Shown: positions 1 through 7,208, counted from the stretch's first letter. The stretch is DNA of 11,461 nucleotides from JAYUKV01 sp043764135 (GCA_043764135.1 JAYUKV010000084.1:1-11461); one strand, 5' to 3'. A program made the numbers and translations. The notes: a model not told the origin generated them from the sequence alone.

Positions 1-46
1 ATTCATGAAGCTAGTATTAGAATATTCATCCACGATTACAACAAAA

Positions 47-87
47 AAATAGCACTAAAACTTAATTATAAGTTTTAGGTGCTATTT
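47..87. terminator. Long hairpin, probable intrinsic terminator
   Basis: The arms AAATAGCACTAAAACTTA (47-64) and TAAGTTTTA-G-GTGCTATTT (69-87) pair over 18 bp with one bulged G at 78 and an ATTA loop. Read leftwards, the stem is followed by an uninterrupted T-tract (complement of the A-run at 43-49). Read rightwards, only TTT follows before GAGG. It therefore looks best as a leftward or bidirectional terminator. The short plus-strand frames entering from the left end inside it, consistent with the end of an upstream gene. Confidence 0.6.
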
Positions 88-309
88 GAGGAACGACCAC
101 AAATTGTAAGTGCATATTAACAAGAAATATAACTATGTAACTTTTTGGGATTTTGGAGTAAAACTGAAATATGAAAAGTAAGTATTAATCGCTCAATTAT
201 TATGTTTTAAATCTTAAATATAACTTATTTTAATTCTTTGCATCTAATATTAGTTTCAATAAAATTTTAACATGTTGAGGTTTGTTCTTAAGTTATAAAA
301 TTTACTAAT

Positions 310-338
310 TTGCAAAAATTAAGAATTTAAATTAAACT
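310..338 (+). promoter_or_regulatory. Candidate sigma70-type promoter for the first glycosyltransferase
   Basis: TTGCAA at 310-315, a 17-nt spacer, then TAAACT at 333-338 (4 of 6 matches to TATAAT). An overlapping TACAAT (338-343) is a better -10 but has no well-spaced -35. Transcription would start near 345 and give a roughly 30-nt leader of almost only A with scattered T and C before the ATG at 375. The background is very A/T-rich, so chance matches are common. Confidence 0.4.
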
Positions 339-374
339 ACAATAAATTAAAAATAACTAAAACTAAAACAAAAA

Positions 375-1637
375 ATGAAAAATATAATATTCATAATTAG
401 TATTTTAAATACATTCGTTGATATAATGATTACATTTTTTCTTGTTTACTTTACTCTGATAGGATTAGCGGGAGTTGTAGCAGTATTCAAAAAACGTAAA
501 TACAATGAAACTGACGATTTTAAATCATTCAAATTCATAATTTGTGCAAATAATGAAGAGCTTGTTATTGAAGATTGTATTGAAAGTATCTTCGCTCAGA
601 AATACATTCCGTCAAAGACATCAATACTAATTATAAATGATAACTCTATTGATAATACAGAATTAAAAATAAAAAAGTACTCAAAATTTGAAAACATTGA
701 TATTCTTTCAAGGGTTTCTAAAAATGAAGGGAAACAATATGCTTTAAAATATGCTTTTGATTTTTTAAAAAGAAAAGAAGACCAATCTGATTTTTATGTT
801 TTTTTAGATGCAGATAACATTTTGGATTCTAATTATTTGAAGAATTTAAATAAACAAATTCATTTTTCGTCCGATGTTGCTATTCAAAGTAATGTTCAAG
901 TCAAAAACCCTGATGATAACTTGTTAACTAACACTATTAAATATTTAGTTGTTACTTCAGCAGGTATGTATTTTCTAGGAAGGAAACAACTAGGTTTATC
1001 AACAACTTTATACGGAAATGGTTTTGCAATATCTAGAAATGTCATTGAAAGAATCCCTTTTAAAATGGAAAGTGTAACAGAGGACCTTGAGTATAGTGTT
1101 TTACTTTTACTAAATGATGTTAAAATTGGTTATTGCCATGATTCGATAACATATGATGAAAAACCAACTAATGCAAGAGTTTCGACTATTCAAAGAGAAA
1201 GGTGGATGAGGGGCCACTTTTGGGTTACTAAGAATTATATTTATCGAATTTTCAAATCTATATTTAATCTTAAATTAGTCTGGTCAAAAATTGATTACTT
1301 GATATACCTAGTTTTTCCATTTAGAACACTTGTATTGGTTTACTTATTATATAATCCAATTTCAGCATTGATTTTTGGTCCAGAAGGAAGTTCGCTTATA
1401 TTTAAATTTGAATATACAATTATCTTTTTCTTAATCGTTTCTTTGGTTTATAATTTAATGGAAATAATAATTGCTCTAAAATCTGGTTTGAATATATGGC
1501 AAATTACCAAAGCAATTTTGTATAACCAAGTACACTCTATTGATTGGTTTATTGCAACTCAATTTGGATTTTTTAGATCAGGAAATCAATTATGGGGCAA
1601 TTCAAAAACACATCATTTCAGAAATGTAAAAAAATAA
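375..1637 (+). CDS. Membrane-bound family 2 glycosyltransferase (polysaccharide-synthase type)
   Basis: Predicted processive glycosyltransferase, transferring sugars from nucleotide-sugar donors at the inner face of the membrane and probably extruding a polysaccharide, as in the cellulose/hyaluronan/PNAG synthase families. A transmembrane helix lies at about residues 10-37. The GT-A domain then shows IINDNS with Asp89, the metal-binding LDADN (Asp145, Asp147), the TED motif with probable catalytic base Asp237, and QRERW (Gln273 to Trp277), the Q-x-x-RW motif of processive GT2 enzymes. C-terminal helices lie at about 306-330 and 345-367, with another hydrophobic stretch near 388-400. The tail LWGNSKTHH resembles the W-x-KT segment that ends many such synthases. 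Length (420 aa) is normal for PgaC-like enzymes. The sortase gene starts 7 nt downstream, so the two are probably cotranscribed. No Shine-Dalgarno is present; the start is chosen because it precedes the first membrane helix. The sugar product cannot be told. Confidence 0.87.
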   Translation: MKNIIFIISILNTFVDIMITFFLVYFTLIGLAGVVAVFKKRKYNETDDFKSFKFIICANNEELVIEDCIESIFAQKYIPSKTSILIINDNSIDNTELKIKKYSKFENIDILSRVSKNEGKQYALKYAFDFLKRKEDQSDFYVFLDADNILDSNYLKNLNKQIHFSSDVAIQSNVQVKNPDDNLLTNTIKYLVVTSAGMYFLGRKQLGLSTTLYGNGFAISRNVIERIPFKMESVTEDLEYSVLLLLNDVKIGYCHDSITYDEKPTNARVSTIQRERWMRGHFWVTKNYIYRIFKSIFNLKLVWSKIDYLIYLVFPFRTLVLVYLLYNPISALIFGPEGSSLIFKFEYTIIFFLIVSLVYNLMEIIIALKSGLNIWQITKAILYNQVHSIDWFIATQFGFFRSGNQLWGNSKTHHFRNVKK

Positions 1638-1644
1638 TTATATT

Positions 1645-2313
1645 ATGTATAATAAAATAAAACAAAAAATAACAAAAAAATTTTTAGTCTTAACAATAAC
1701 ATTTGTTATATTAATCGGAAGTTTAACAACTTTAGTATATTCCTTGTATAACTATTATGATACAGTATCAAATGTATCAAATGAGATAGATAAAGTCGAA
1801 CAAATTCTGACACAACCAGAATCAACAGTTCCAATATCCATTCCAGTTGGTTCACAACAACCTACAACATTAACTCCTCAGCCTTTACCCAAGACTGAAC
1901 AACCAATATCAGCTAATTATGTTGGGATTATAAATATTCCAAAATTTAAAGAAAAACAAGCTGTGAGATATGGAGTTAGCGATGAAGACTTTAAATATAC
2001 GATGGGTCATTATGATATAACTGGAGTACCGGAAGAAGGGAGGCAGATATTTGTGGTAGGTCACAACAATCAAATATTAAGAAATTCTGAAAAAATGTTG
2101 AATGGTGATATTGTGGAGTTTAAGACTCGAAAAGGTTTGTTTAAATATCAGGTTTATGATCGAAAAATTGTAGACAAAGATGATATCGGTGTTGTAACTG
2201 GTTCAGGTAATGAAGGTGAAGTTTTGGTGTTAATGACTTGTTTTCCTATTAATTATTATTATTCAGATGCCCCTCAAAGATTCCTAGTTTATGCAAAAAA
2301 AATTGCAGATTAG
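1645..2313 (+). CDS. Sortase (cysteine transpeptidase), membrane-anchored
   Basis: Sortases cleave a sorting signal in secreted proteins and join them to a cell-surface nucleophile outside the membrane. The protein (222 aa) has a cytoplasmic basic start, one transmembrane helix at about 14-35, a Pro/Gln/Thr-rich linker at about 58-90, and a catalytic domain from about 92. Catalytic residues are clear: His140 in FVVGHNN, Cys199 in VLMTCFP and Arg212 in PQRFLVYAK. The block MGHYDITGVPEEG matches the family's G-H-Y...T...P region before the catalytic His. The order and spacing suggest a class D/E-like enzyme, though the class is not certain. It follows the glycosyltransferase by 7 nt with no ribosome binding site, so translation may depend on coupling. 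The linker itself contains LPKTE (81-85), close to a sorting motif. No clear LPxTG-plus-helix substrate is encoded in this window. Confidence 0.9.
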   Translation: MYNKIKQKITKKFLVLTITFVILIGSLTTLVYSLYNYYDTVSNVSNEIDKVEQILTQPESTVPISIPVGSQQPTTLTPQPLPKTEQPISANYVGIINIPKFKEKQAVRYGVSDEDFKYTMGHYDITGVPEEGRQIFVVGHNNQILRNSEKMLNGDIVEFKTRKGLFKYQVYDRKIVDKDDIGVVTGSGNEGEVLVLMTCFPINYYYSDAPQRFLVYAKKIAD

Positions 2314-2329
2314 AAAATAAAATTAAGTT

Positions 2330-2358
2330 TTGACACAATAGTTAAAGTAAGATAAAAT
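2330..2358 (+). promoter_or_regulatory. Strong sigma70-type promoter for the GtrB-like glycosyltransferase
   Basis: A perfect -35 TTGACA (2330-2335), a 17-nt spacer and TAAAAT (2353-2358, 5 of 6 matches). Transcription should begin near 2365 and give a leader of about 27 nt rich in A (AAAAAACAAAAACAAA) before the ATG at 2392, without a Shine-Dalgarno. It lies 17 nt after the sortase stop, so it can drive 2392 onward independently of the first two genes. No terminator separates them. Confidence 0.75.
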
Positions 2359-2391
2359 ATATTAAATAAAAAACAAAAACAAATACGAAAT

Positions 2392-3459
2392 ATGAAAAAA
2401 ATAAGCTTTGTATTGCCTATTTACAATGAAGAAGGTAATATTCCCAAATTATGGAAAGAGTTACAGGATTTAGAAAGTAAAATAAGAGGTTATAAATGTG
2501 AATTTATATTTATAAATGATTGTAGTAAGGATAATTCTATAAATTTATTAAATGAAATATTTAAAAGCAATCAGGGCAAAGTCCTAATTAGATCATTTAG
2601 TAGAAATTATGGTCATCAAATCGCTGTTTCTGCAGGGCAAGATATTGCTTTAGGTGACGCAGTGATTATAATGGACACTGATCTTCAAGATCCTCCATTG
2701 GTTTGTCTAGATTTAATAAAAAGTTGGGAAGAGGGGTATGATATTGTGTATGCCCAAAGAAGAAAATACAAAACCAACTTTATGAAAGAAGTAAGTGCTT
2801 TTATATTTTATAGATTGTTAGCAATGATTTCAGAAGTAAAAATTCCAGTTGATACTGGTGACTTTAGGTTAATTTCTAAGAGGGTTAATGATGAAATGAA
2901 AAAGTATAAAGAAAAGTCTAAATTCCTTAGAGGAATTAGTTGTTTGGTAGGCTTTAATACTACTGCAGTTCAGTTTGATAGGCAAGAAAGATATGCTGGC
3001 AAGCCTGGATACACATTTATAAAAAGTCTTAAACTGGCTTTAGATGGTATTACTGGTTTTTCCACAGTTCCTCTTAAATTGATCAACTATGTTGGTGTAA
3101 TTGTTGCAAGTTTAAGTTTTCTTTTTGGTATTATTCAGTTAATTTCCTCTTTATTATTTAGGGATTCAGTCCCTGGATGGGCTAGTATTGTAGTAATAAT
3201 AACATTTTTAGGAGGAATTCAAATTACAATGATTGGTATTGTTGGTCTTTACATAAGTAGAATCTACACAGAAGCATTGGATAGACCGTTGTATACAGTT
3301 GACTTCGATCTAAATGAAGGAAGTAATCAGTTATATACAGGGGTTTTAAAAAATAAAGACACCGCTCATATAAATCTCGAAACTAATAGTGAGATAATGT
3401 TAAAGGTTGATTCGTTCAAGTTTAAACATAATTCTGAATTAATAAATAAGTCTATATAA
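2392..3459 (+). CDS. GtrB/DPM1-like polyprenyl-phosphate glycosyltransferase (GT2)
   Basis: Predicted to transfer a sugar from a nucleotide donor to undecaprenyl phosphate at the inner membrane face, making a lipid-linked sugar for envelope glycosylation. The GT-A domain begins with FVLPIYNEEGN (6-16), followed by INDCSKDNS (Asp43), SFSRNYGHQ (68-76) and MDTDLQDPP (94-102, DxD at Asp95/Asp97), then GDFRLISKR (156-164). Two membrane helices (about 230-254 and 264-289) follow, as in GtrB and ArnC. Length (355 aa) exceeds the usual 310-330 aa because of a hydrophilic tail of about 55 residues after the last helix, whose role is unknown. It has its own promoter and is followed after 2 nt by a secreted-protein gene, so the two are an operon. 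Donor sugar and final acceptor are not deducible; a GtrA-like flippase is not seen here. Confidence 0.88.
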   Translation: MKKISFVLPIYNEEGNIPKLWKELQDLESKIRGYKCEFIFINDCSKDNSINLLNEIFKSNQGKVLIRSFSRNYGHQIAVSAGQDIALGDAVIIMDTDLQDPPLVCLDLIKSWEEGYDIVYAQRRKYKTNFMKEVSAFIFYRLLAMISEVKIPVDTGDFRLISKRVNDEMKKYKEKSKFLRGISCLVGFNTTAVQFDRQERYAGKPGYTFIKSLKLALDGITGFSTVPLKLINYVGVIVASLSFLFGIIQLISSLLFRDSVPGWASIVVIITFLGGIQITMIGIVGLYISRIYTEALDRPLYTVDFDLNEGSNQLYTGVLKNKDTAHINLETNSEIMLKVDSFKFKHNSELINKSI

Positions 3460-3461
3460 AT

Positions 3462-4049
3462 ATGCTAAAAAGTTATAATACTTTTTTAATTTTTATTTCT
3501 CTTTTAATTTTAAGTATTATTGGTTTTATCAATCCATCGTTTGGTTATAATATCGAAAAAAGACTAAGTTATAGTGGAATCACCATTCCAAACTCTGTTG
3601 TTAAAATAAAACTTAAATCACAAACTCTTACCACTTGGAGCAAAAATGATGGAACATTTACTTTCTCTTCATTTATTGAAAATGAGATTCCCAATAAAAT
3701 TAATATTGAAGTTAACAATTTCAAAAATGAAAATATTAAAGATGAAGTGTTTGTGGACATTCCAGAAAAGTATAATGTTAATACTACAAACCATTTAAAA
3801 ATCATTAGCGCATCAATTTGTGATGGAATTAATATTTCTAAGACTAACCCCAATATTGATGTTGTATTGGAAATAATAGATGGAAAAGAAAAAAAATATG
3901 TTTTAGATAACAATCAATTTAGTTTTCAAGAAAATTTTGAAGTGCCATTGATATTTAACACGAGAACTGTTGTTAACATAAACTCAATGTTTAAAGGCAA
4001 AATTCAAAACCAATCAATAGTTTTGGAGAACAATAATCGATGCGACTAA
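3462..4049 (+). CDS. Secreted protein with a carboxypeptidase-regulatory/Ig-like beta-sandwich domain
   Basis: A 195-aa exported protein of unknown function. Residues 1-28 form a signal peptide or anchor: short polar start, hydrophobic core (about 8-24), then Pro-Ser-Phe-Gly. Residues 36-70 read as an exposed beta-domain opening (YSGITIPNSVVKIKL then TWSKNDGTFTFSS), the G-x-x-I-P-x-x-x-V/DGxFxF pattern of carboxypeptidase-regulatory-like and related domains. The rest is strand-like and Asn/Lys-rich. Two cysteines only (Cys120 and Cys194, the latter near the C-terminus) could form a disulfide. There is no LPxTG or C-terminal membrane helix, so it is not a classical sortase substrate. It begins 2 nt after the glycosyltransferase stop, so it is probably translated by coupling. 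The domain name is inference from pattern only. Confidence 0.75.
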   Translation: MLKSYNTFLIFISLLILSIIGFINPSFGYNIEKRLSYSGITIPNSVVKIKLKSQTLTTWSKNDGTFTFSSFIENEIPNKINIEVNNFKNENIKDEVFVDIPEKYNVNTTNHLKIISASICDGINISKTNPNIDVVLEIIDGKEKKYVLDNNQFSFQENFEVPLIFNTRTVVNINSMFKGKIQNQSIVLENNNRCD

Positions 4050-4115
4050 ATTAACACATTATTTTGCAAAGAGTAGAAGAATATTTATGTGGTATTTGAT
4101 TAGTTTAGTTATTAT

Positions 4116-4144
4116 TTGCCAAAACAAGTACAACTTGTAAAAAT
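4116..4144 (+). promoter_or_regulatory. Candidate promoter with an internal inverted repeat, upstream of 4152
   Basis: TTGCCA (4116-4121), a 17-nt spacer and AAAAAT (4139-4144), with TG one base upstream (extended -10). The -10 box ends 7 nt before the ATG at 4152, so the transcript would begin at or next to the start codon (leaderless). The spacer contains the inverted repeat ACAAGT-ACA-ACTTGT (4124-4138), which could be an operator. The 102-nt gap after 4049 has no terminator, so read-through is also possible. Confidence 0.4.
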
Positions 4145-4151
4145 CTCATAA

Positions 4152-5066
4152 ATGTTAACCCAAGAAAAAAAATATCTAACAATTAGAAAGTTAGCTGTAA
4201 GTATAATTGTATTTTTTGTATTGTTAGGTGGTTTTATCTATCAAGATATAAATCCACTAAATCTTTGGCTAAAACAAGCAAATACTAACATTCTAGCAAG
4301 TGCGAAACCTGAACTTTTTGAAATAAAGCTAAATCTTAATGATCTTGGTTTAAAAATGTTAGCCTTTGAAGACCTTTCAAATATTTATCCAACCCAAAAA
4401 TGTTATTTAAATGCAACTTTTACAAATGAAGAATTAGCAAACTCAAACTCTTCTGATGATCAAGATTTTGACAATGATGGTCTGAATAATTCCAAAGAAA
4501 TGATTTACAACGCTAATCCAAAACAAAAACAAACTCAACCAAATCTAGATGACAACATTCAATATATTGATTCCAAAAGTCCTTACAACTCTAGACAAAT
4601 TAATAAAACTAAAAATTTTTATATTTCTACACAAATAGCTGGTGAGCAAGGGGAGAAAATTGAAAGTGATCTTAATAGATTATGTGAACAAGGATATTGG
4701 TTTTTTGATATTTATAATAATGAACGACTGTATCAACCAACTGAACTTAAGATAAATGAAAACCCTGTTAAAACTACTTTTGATTATTTTTCCAACAAGG
4801 AAATAGAGTTAATAAAAAATAGAGAGCTAGATATATTTCTCAAGATTGGCACCAAAAACCCAACTATATACAAACAAGAAATCGATCAGTTAAATCAAAA
4901 ATTATCTGAAATAAATGAATTTGTTATAGAACCGAAAAATTCAAATAAGTTTTTAAGTCTGTACGATTTTTATAATAAAATGTTAGAGATTTACAAAACT
5001 GAATCCCTACCAACCCAAATAGATAAGTATAAAGAAGTTTTATATATAATAAAAAATTTAAATTAG
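4152..5066 (+). CDS. Membrane-anchored extracellular protein with a DxDxDG calcium-binding-type motif
   Basis: Function not recognised (304 aa). A basic N-terminus and one transmembrane helix at about 14-32 suggest a signal anchor with the bulk outside the cell. Residues 102-116 hold D-D-Q-D-F-D-N-D-G-L-N-N-S-K-E, the DxDxDGLxNxxE loop seen in thrombospondin type 3 repeats and many surface proteins that bind calcium; it occurs once only. The following region is Gln/Asn/Lys-rich, and the C-terminal part (about 210-304) is mostly helical and charged. Two cysteines (84 and 178) are present. There is no C-terminal anchor. The pyrG gene begins 3 nt after the TAG stop, so the pair is almost certainly cotranscribed, an unexpected partnership between a surface protein and a nucleotide-synthesis enzyme. 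No Shine-Dalgarno precedes it. Confidence 0.75.
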   Translation: MLTQEKKYLTIRKLAVSIIVFFVLLGGFIYQDINPLNLWLKQANTNILASAKPELFEIKLNLNDLGLKMLAFEDLSNIYPTQKCYLNATFTNEELANSNSSDDQDFDNDGLNNSKEMIYNANPKQKQTQPNLDDNIQYIDSKSPYNSRQINKTKNFYISTQIAGEQGEKIESDLNRLCEQGYWFFDIYNNERLYQPTELKINENPVKTTFDYFSNKEIELIKNRELDIFLKIGTKNPTIYKQEIDQLNQKLSEINEFVIEPKNSNKFLSLYDFYNKMLEIYKTESLPTQIDKYKEVLYIIKNLN

Positions 5067-5069
5067 AAT

Positions 5070-6674
5070 ATGGCTAATCAAAAATATATTTTTGTAACAG
5101 GTGGTGTGGTTTCCGGCATTGGAAAGGGTATTTGCGCGGCTGCAATTGGAAATCTACTAAAATCATCGGGTATCATCGTAGATGCTCTTAAAATGGACCC
5201 GTATTTAAACGTCGATCCTGGAACGATGTCTCCTTATGAACACGGTGAAGTTTATGTCTTGGCGGATGGTAAAGAAACAGATCTTGATCTTGGAAATTAT
5301 GAAAGGTTTATGGATGTAAACTTAGACAATATCTCTTCTACTTCATCGGGTGTCATTTATTCTGAGATAATCAAGAAAGAACGAGAAGGAGCATATCTAG
5401 GTAAAACCGTTCAAATTATACCACATGTTACAGACCATATTCAAGATAAATTTGCTTACAAAAAAGAAGGAACTGAAGTGAAGATTATCGAGATTGGTGG
5501 TTCAACTGGTGATATAGAAGCTCAAGTTTTTTTGGAGTCGCTACGACAGTTTAGAGTTTTAAAACCAAACCGAGTATTGCATGTGCATTTGGGATATATT
5601 CCTTTTTTGTCAGCAGTGGGTGAGTATAAAAGCAAGCCAATGCAAAATTCTATCAAAGAATTACTTGGAATGGGTCTTCAACCAGATCTTGTATTCTTAA
5701 GATATGAAAAAAAAGAAGATCTGGATATACCAACCCAATTAATGGAGAAAATTGCATTATATTGTAATGTAGAGCCAGAATCAGTTTTAAAAATGCCAGA
5801 CTTAAAAAGTATATATCAATCACCTAAACATTTGTTAAACAATACTAAACTTTTAAGTAGTTTGTCACAGTTTGTAGGTAAAGAGCTGAAACCTGAACTT
5901 TCTGAATTTTTTGAAAATGCAGATATCGTTTATGATAAAAAAATTAATATCGCATTAATAGCAAAATACTCTGGTTTGTGTGATAGTTATTCATCAATAA
6001 TAGAATCTCTCAAAATAGCAGCGCGGTATAACAATTGTTGCGTCAATATCTCAATAATTGATTCTGAAACAGAAGATTTGTTGGATAAAATGAGTTCTTA
6101 TGATGGATTTATTGTTCCTGGCGGGTTTGGTAAAAGAGGTTTAGAGCAAAAAATCAAGGCAATTGAATGGATAAGAATAAACAAAAAACCTTTTTTAGGA
6201 ATATGTCTTGGGCTTCAGATGGCTGTGGTTGAATTTGCCAGAGATGTAGTAGGTTTAAAAAATGCGACATCAAGAGAAATTAATGATAATGGCGTTGAAA
6301 GTGATCTTATCATTGATTATATGCCAGATCAGATAAATCAAAAGATAATGGGAGGGACAATGAGACTTGGTACATATAAATGTACTTTAAATGATTCCTC
6401 ATTGGCTTTTTCAATGTATAAAACAAGTACAATTTTTGAAAGGCATCGTCATAGATTAGAGGTCCAGAATAAATTTGTACCCGATTTAGAAGCTTGTGGT
6501 ATGATTGTAAGTGGTAAACATTCAATTGGTGAATCTTTTTTGGTTGAAGTTGTGGAGCTAAAGAAAGAATTACATCCTTACTTCATTGCAATTCAGTCTC
6601 ACCCGGAATTCTTATCTCGACCAGACAAGCCTCATCCATTATTCAATGGATTAATCCAAGCTTGCATCAAATAA
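5070..6674 (+). CDS. pyrG: CTP synthase
   Basis: Makes CTP from UTP using ATP and glutamine-derived ammonia, the last step of pyrimidine nucleotide synthesis, in the cytoplasm. The amidoligase domain (about 1-270) has the P-loop GGVVSGIGKG (11-20), DPYLNVDPGTMSP (43-55), HGEVYVLADG (58-67) and ETDLDLGNYERF (69-80). The glutaminase domain (about 292-534) has the oxyanion-loop GGFGKRG (351-357), nucleophile Cys379 in GICLGLQ and the His511/Glu513 pair in SHPEF, plus GGTMRLG and ERHRHRLEV. All catalytic residues are present and 534 aa is normal length. The UTP/CTP-site motif, usually KTKPTQ, reads KSKPMQ (187-192). ATG at 5070 is supported by the immediate start of the conserved domain. It follows the 4152 gene by 3 nt with no Shine-Dalgarno, and ends at a hairpin shared with a convergent gene. 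Confidence 0.98.
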   Translation: MANQKYIFVTGGVVSGIGKGICAAAIGNLLKSSGIIVDALKMDPYLNVDPGTMSPYEHGEVYVLADGKETDLDLGNYERFMDVNLDNISSTSSGVIYSEIIKKEREGAYLGKTVQIIPHVTDHIQDKFAYKKEGTEVKIIEIGGSTGDIEAQVFLESLRQFRVLKPNRVLHVHLGYIPFLSAVGEYKSKPMQNSIKELLGMGLQPDLVFLRYEKKEDLDIPTQLMEKIALYCNVEPESVLKMPDLKSIYQSPKHLLNNTKLLSSLSQFVGKELKPELSEFFENADIVYDKKINIALIAKYSGLCDSYSSIIESLKIAARYNNCCVNISIIDSETEDLLDKMSSYDGFIVPGGFGKRGLEQKIKAIEWIRINKKPFLGICLGLQMAVVEFARDVVGLKNATSREINDNGVESDLIIDYMPDQINQKIMGGTMRLGTYKCTLNDSSLAFSMYKTSTIFERHRHRLEVQNKFVPDLEACGMIVSGKHSIGESFLVEVVELKKELHPYFIAIQSHPEFLSRPDKPHPLFNGLIQACIK

Positions 6675-6677
6675 ATT

Positions 6678-6705
6678 ATTAGCCTTATTTATTGATAAGG
6701 CTAAT
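6678..6705. terminator. Bidirectional hairpin between pyrG and the convergent small gene
   Basis: ATTAGCCTTAT (6678-6688) pairs perfectly with ATAAGGCTAAT (6695-6705) over 11 bp, loop TTATTG. It starts 3 nt after the pyrG stop and ends 4 nt before the stop of the minus-strand gene. The flanking T-tracts are weak on both sides (GTTGTT rightwards, AATTTATTT leftwards), so efficiency may be moderate. Confidence 0.7.
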
Positions 6706-6709
6706 GTTG

Positions 6710-7027
6710 TTAAATAGGAAAAGCTTCTACAACTTCATCATACTCGTTGTATCTTCCAACTTGTATAATCCTCAATTCGAAACCAGCTTGAAGAAGATTT
6801 TTATTGATTACTAAGATGTTGTTCGGGACTTTGATAAAAGCCAATTGAACTTCATTCATCTTAATTCTGCAAGATTTATTCCCTTTGACCCAAGTAGAAA
6901 TTAACGTTTTATTAATTAAAGTACACACCTCTTGATACATTTTCATGTCGAGAATAATAGGATTTTCTTCAATTTCTGCCCTAGATTTAAATCCAAAGTC
7001 CTGATTAGTTGCATTTGGTTCTTGCAT
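6710..7027 (-). CDS. Hypothetical 105-aa cytoplasmic protein
   Basis: Not recognised. The product is soluble-looking, with no signal peptide or membrane helix: a polar N-terminus (about 1-25), then alternating strand- and helix-like segments, with two cysteines (35 and 53). The reality of the gene rests on context. A TTGACA/TATCTA promoter with a 17-nt spacer sits about 28 nt upstream on the minus strand, an AGGT weak Shine-Dalgarno-like element lies about 8 nt before the ATG, and a hairpin follows its stop. It is the only minus-strand gene in the window and is convergent with pyrG. A 61-codon plus-strand frame overlapping its start is not supported. Confidence 0.65.
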   Translation of the reverse strand: MQEPNATNQDFGFKSRAEIEENPIILDMKMYQEVCTLINKTLISTWVKGNKSCRIKMNEVQLAFIKVPNNILVINKNLLQAGFELRIIQVGRYNEYDEVVEAFPI

Positions 7028-7061
7028 TGTAGTTACCTAATAAACTTGCTTGATAATTTGT

Positions 7062-7090
7062 TAGATACTCTAATACATATTATCTGTCAA
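7062..7090 (-). promoter_or_regulatory. Promoter for the minus-strand small gene
   Basis: On the minus strand, TTGACA (7090-7085), a 17-nt spacer, then TATCTA (7067-7062). The -35 is perfect; the -10 matches TATAAT at 3 of 6 positions. Predicted start near 7055 gives a leader of about 28 nt before the ATG ending at 7027. It points away from the tRNA promoter at 7163-7191, with about 70 nt between the two -35 boxes. Confidence 0.5.
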
Positions 7091-7162
7091 GATTTTGATC
7101 CTAATTTATACTACTAAAACAACTTTTTTGTGAGGTATTATGTGTTTATTTACGAGAGCTTC

Positions 7163-7191
7163 TTGACAATTACAATTACCATATCTATTAT
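7163..7191 (+). promoter_or_regulatory. Strong promoter for tRNA-Trp
   Basis: TTGACA (7163-7168), exactly 17 nt, then TATTAT (7186-7191, 5 of 6 matches). The predicted transcription start is near 7198, leaving about 11 nt of 5' leader before the mature tRNA at 7209. This is one of the best promoter matches in the window, as expected for a stable RNA gene. Confidence 0.8.
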
Positions 7192-7208
7192 TAATTTAAA
7201 CACAGTGT

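Larger units (their letters stand above)
1..374. other. AT-rich intergenic region with no confident gene
   Basis: No complete reading frame of useful length is visible on either strand. Two short open frames enter from the left edge on the plus strand and stop at 50-52 and 76-78; either could be the tail of an upstream gene, but neither is recognisable. The stretch holds a strong hairpin at 47-87, a low-complexity A/T region, and a candidate promoter (310-338) for the glycosyltransferase starting at 375. Positions 88-309 show nothing else I can support. Confidence 0.6.

Noticed and set aside
1..78. Possible C-terminal fragment of an upstream plus-strand gene (two frames, stopping at 50-52 and 76-78), or the start of a leftward gene reading VVIVDEYS
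   Set aside because: Too short to choose a frame, no recognisable motif, and the hairpin at 47-87 interferes with any leftward start.
88..309. Possible riboswitch or small RNA in the left intergenic region
   Set aside because: No conserved-looking stems or known motif could be folded by eye; the stretch is low-complexity A/T.
3569..3913. 114-codon minus-strand frame
   Set aside because: Lies entirely inside the secreted-protein gene on the other strand; composition fits a reverse-strand shadow of an AT-rich gene.
6310..6525. 71-codon minus-strand frame
   Set aside because: Antisense to the conserved glutaminase domain of pyrG.
6932..7117. 61-codon plus-strand frame
   Set aside because: Overlaps the better-supported minus-strand gene and its promoter; no initiation signal and no recognisable motif.
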